Source: Spirochaetaceae bacterium (GTDB lineage: Bacteria > Spirochaetota > Spirochaetia > DSM-27196 > PXBQ01). Taken from it: a stretch of DNA of 7,629 nucleotides. The position numbers and the translations under genes were made by a program. The notes under the pieces were generated by a model. It saw only the letters and a program-made list of their open reading frames with translations. It was not told the origin of the DNA and did not search any database. Location of the stretch: the NCBI GenBank assembly GCA_003566875.1, contig PXBQ01000199.1, forward strand, positions 1-7,629, in the 5' to 3' direction. Positions within the stretch are counted from its first letter, which is position 1, and each line of letters begins with the position of its first letter. Shown piece by piece: positions 6,526-7,629 of this stretch.

Positions 6526-7530
6526 GTGTCTACCGAGCATCGACCCGACGGTCCGTTTATCGTGTGCGAGAACCTCGTGAAGATTCACAAGATCGACGAG
6601 ATCGAGGTCGTCGCGCTTCAGGGCCTCGACCTCACGGTCGACCGCGGCGAGATGATGGCGATTATCGGACCGAGCGGGAGTGGAAAGTCGAGTCTGTTAA
6701 ACGTGCTCGGAGGTCTCGACGCGCCGTCGGCCGGAAAGGCGATCGTGTCCGGTGTGGACTTGATCCGGCTTTCGGACTCCGACCGGATCACGTACCGTCG
6801 GACGATGGTGGGGTTTGTGTGGCAGAATGTGAGCAGGAACCTCGTGCCGTACCTGACCGCGCTCGAGAACGTTCAACTCCCGATGATTCTCGACGGCAAG
6901 AACAATCGTGAGCGCGCGCGCGAACTTCTGCGGCTCGTCGGTCTTGAAAAACGTATGTCGCACCGGCCCGCGCGAATGTCGGGAGGCGAGCAGCAGCGCG
7001 TCGCGGTCGCGATCGCGCTCGCGAACGAACCGTCGGTTCTGCTCGCCGACGAACCGACCGGATCTCTTGACGGTGAAAACGCGACGCGGCTCCTGCGCGT
7101 GCTCGACGACGTGCGGAAGAACCTCGGCGTGACCGTGATCATCGTGACGCACGATCGATCGATGGCGCGCACGGTAGACCGGTACGTCGAGATCCGCGAC
7201 GGCAAGACCAGCAGCGAGGCCGTGCGGATCAGCGACGAACTGCTCTCTTCGGGGCCGTCCACCGGGCAGGCCACTCTGGACAGCCTCGCGGCGATAGCAG
7301 ACAGCGAAGACACCGGCGACGCAGAGCACGGCGACGGTTCGGCGCGGACCGAATCCACCGAACCCGCGTCGCACGACCACTACGTGCTTCTCGACTCGGC
7401 GGGACGGCTTCAAATACCGCAGGAGATACGCGACACGTACGGGATCACGCGCCGCGTACGTCTCGTCGATGAAGGCGAACGAATCGTGATCTATGCTCCC
7501 GACGAGAAAAAAAACGGGAAACCGAAGTGA
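6526..7530 (+). CDS. ABC ATPase with C-terminal AbrB/SpoVT-like domain
   Basis: A 334-residue protein made of a MacB/LolD-type ATPase and an added tail. ATPase motifs: Walker A GPSGSGKS (48-55), Q-loop Gln100 in FVWQNVSRNLVPYLTALENV, signature MSGGEQQ (151-157), Walker B VLLADEP (171-177), D-loop GSLD (179-182) and switch His209. All look functional. The Q-loop segment is two residues longer than in the operon's first ATPase and reads WQNVSRNLVPYLT. The ATPase fold ends near 228 (RDGKTSSEAVR). A linker of about 55 residues follows, rich in Asp, Glu, Ser, Thr and Gly (231-284). Then comes HYVLLDSAGRLQIPQEIRD (285-303) with YGITRRVRLVDEGERIVIYAP, the pattern of AbrB/SpoVT swapped-hairpin domains (D-x-x-G-R-x-x-I-P-x-E-x-R). 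In transcription factors and antitoxins this domain dimerises and binds DNA. Here it may dimerise or sense, since it is tethered to a transporter subunit. From memory, similar tails occur on ATPases of this class in Chloroflexota and Actinomycetota. The gene follows the permease after 1 nt. Confidence 0.92.
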   Translation: MSTEHRPDGPFIVCENLVKIHKIDEIEVVALQGLDLTVDRGEMMAIIGPSGSGKSSLLNVLGGLDAPSAGKAIVSGVDLIRLSDSDRITYRRTMVGFVWQNVSRNLVPYLTALENVQLPMILDGKNNRERARELLRLVGLEKRMSHRPARMSGGEQQRVAVAIALANEPSVLLADEPTGSLDGENATRLLRVLDDVRKNLGVTVIIVTHDRSMARTVDRYVEIRDGKTSSEAVRISDELLSSGPSTGQATLDSLAAIADSEDTGDAEHGDGSARTESTEPASHDHYVLLDSAGRLQIPQEIRDTYGITRRVRLVDEGERIVIYAPDEKKNGKPK

Positions 7531-7567
7531 GGCCAAGCCGGGCCGACCGGCCGACCGCGACCGGTCA
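7531..7567. repeat. GC-rich overlapping repeats between convergent genes, terminator-like
   Basis: CCGACCG occurs twice 8 nt apart (7543-7549, 7551-7557), followed by the related CGACCGG. The stretch can fold several ways: GCCGG/CCGGC (7537-7541 with 7547-7551), GACCGG/CCGGTC (7545-7550 with 7561-7566) or GACCG/CGGTC (7553-7557 with 7562-7566). It lies between the stops of converging genes, where a bidirectional terminator would sit, but there is no T tract on either side, so intrinsic termination is not established. It overlaps the minus-strand stop codon. Confidence 0.4.
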
Positions 7568-7629
7568 GCGCGCCCACCGTTCGCGCAGGTACTCGAAGTA
7601 CAAAATTGCGTTTTCCACCGGAACGTTGC
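7565..7629 (-). CDS. Partial protein, C-terminal 20 residues only
   Basis: Reading the minus strand from the right edge gives NVPVENAILYFEYLRERWAR followed by a TGA stop (7567-7565). The codon choice matches the rest of the window and the peptide reads as an amphipathic helix such as ends many enzymes. The start and nearly all of the gene lie outside the window, so no family can be named. It converges on the ABC operon with a 34-nt gap between stops. Confidence 0.5.
   Translation of the reverse strand, partial: NVPVENAILYFEYLRERWAR

Noticed and set aside
5963..6580. A 205-residue open frame in another phase within the permease and crossing into the second ATPase
   Set aside because: It is Arg-rich and low in motif content, and it overlaps the hydrophobic helices and the strong ribosome-binding site of the true genes.
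1919..7530. Duplication of one ATPase gene to give the two ATPases in the operon
   Set aside because: The two differ in Q-loop length, signature residue, Walker A and tail, and share only family-wide motifs, so a recent local duplication is unlikely.
6697..7536. A 279-residue open frame antisense to the second ATPase
   Set aside because: It mirrors a highly conserved ATPase gene. Its Arg- and Val-rich composition is what the complement of this GC-rich coding sequence yields, and it shows no recognisable motif.
1..7629. CRISPR array, tRNA or rRNA gene, insertion sequence or phage genes
   Set aside because: No regularly spaced repeats, cloverleaf-like segments, transposase motifs or terminal inverted repeats were seen on either strand.

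Overview
The window comes from a moderately GC-rich bacterium (about 60% GC by eye in the coding part). Codons ending in G or C dominate, CG-rich words such as TCG and CGCG are frequent, and GTG starts are common. The adaptor carries a probable lipoprotein signal, which fits a bacterium with an envelope space beyond the inner membrane. The phylum cannot be fixed from sequence alone. Spirochaetota or Chloroflexota are guesses based on the style of the transporter genes.

Layout. (1) Positions 1-325 hold the 5' part of an unrecognised minus-strand gene that runs off the left edge. A 19-bp near-perfect palindrome sits directly upstream of its start codon. (2) Positions 326-605 are a lower-GC intergenic region with several short palindromes, an A10 tract, and a hairpin that touches the next start codon. 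(3) Positions 606-1856 encode a cytoplasmic GH29-type alpha-L-fucosidase-like protein with a few unusual active-site residues. (4) Positions 1919-7530 are a tightly packed four-gene operon, with junctions of a 4-bp overlap, a 2-nt gap and a 1-nt gap. It encodes a MacB/LolD-type ATPase, a lipoprotein-type HlyD/RND-like periplasmic adaptor, a 938-residue FtsX-family permease with two FtsX-like modules (about 10 membrane segments), and a second, different MacB-type ATPase. The second ATPase carries an acidic linker and a C-terminal AbrB/SpoVT-like swapped-hairpin domain. A promoter with a perfect TTGACA box lies just before the first ATPase. (5) After the operon come GC-rich overlapping repeats and the last 20 codons of a convergent minus-strand gene that enters from the right.

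How the genes work together (inference). The operon looks like a complete inner-membrane part of a mechanotransmission-type ABC system (MacB/LolCDE superfamily). The permease would be driven by ATPases from one or both genes and would pass force or substrate to the lipid-anchored adaptor. No outer-membrane TolC-like channel is in the window. The substrate is unknown. Nothing here shows that the fucosidase is functionally linked to the transporter beyond being on the same strand with only 62 nt between them and no visible terminator.

The most interesting points are the AbrB-like tail on the second ATPase, the two dissimilar ATPases serving a single double-module permease, and the palindromes placed at the starts of the first two genes.
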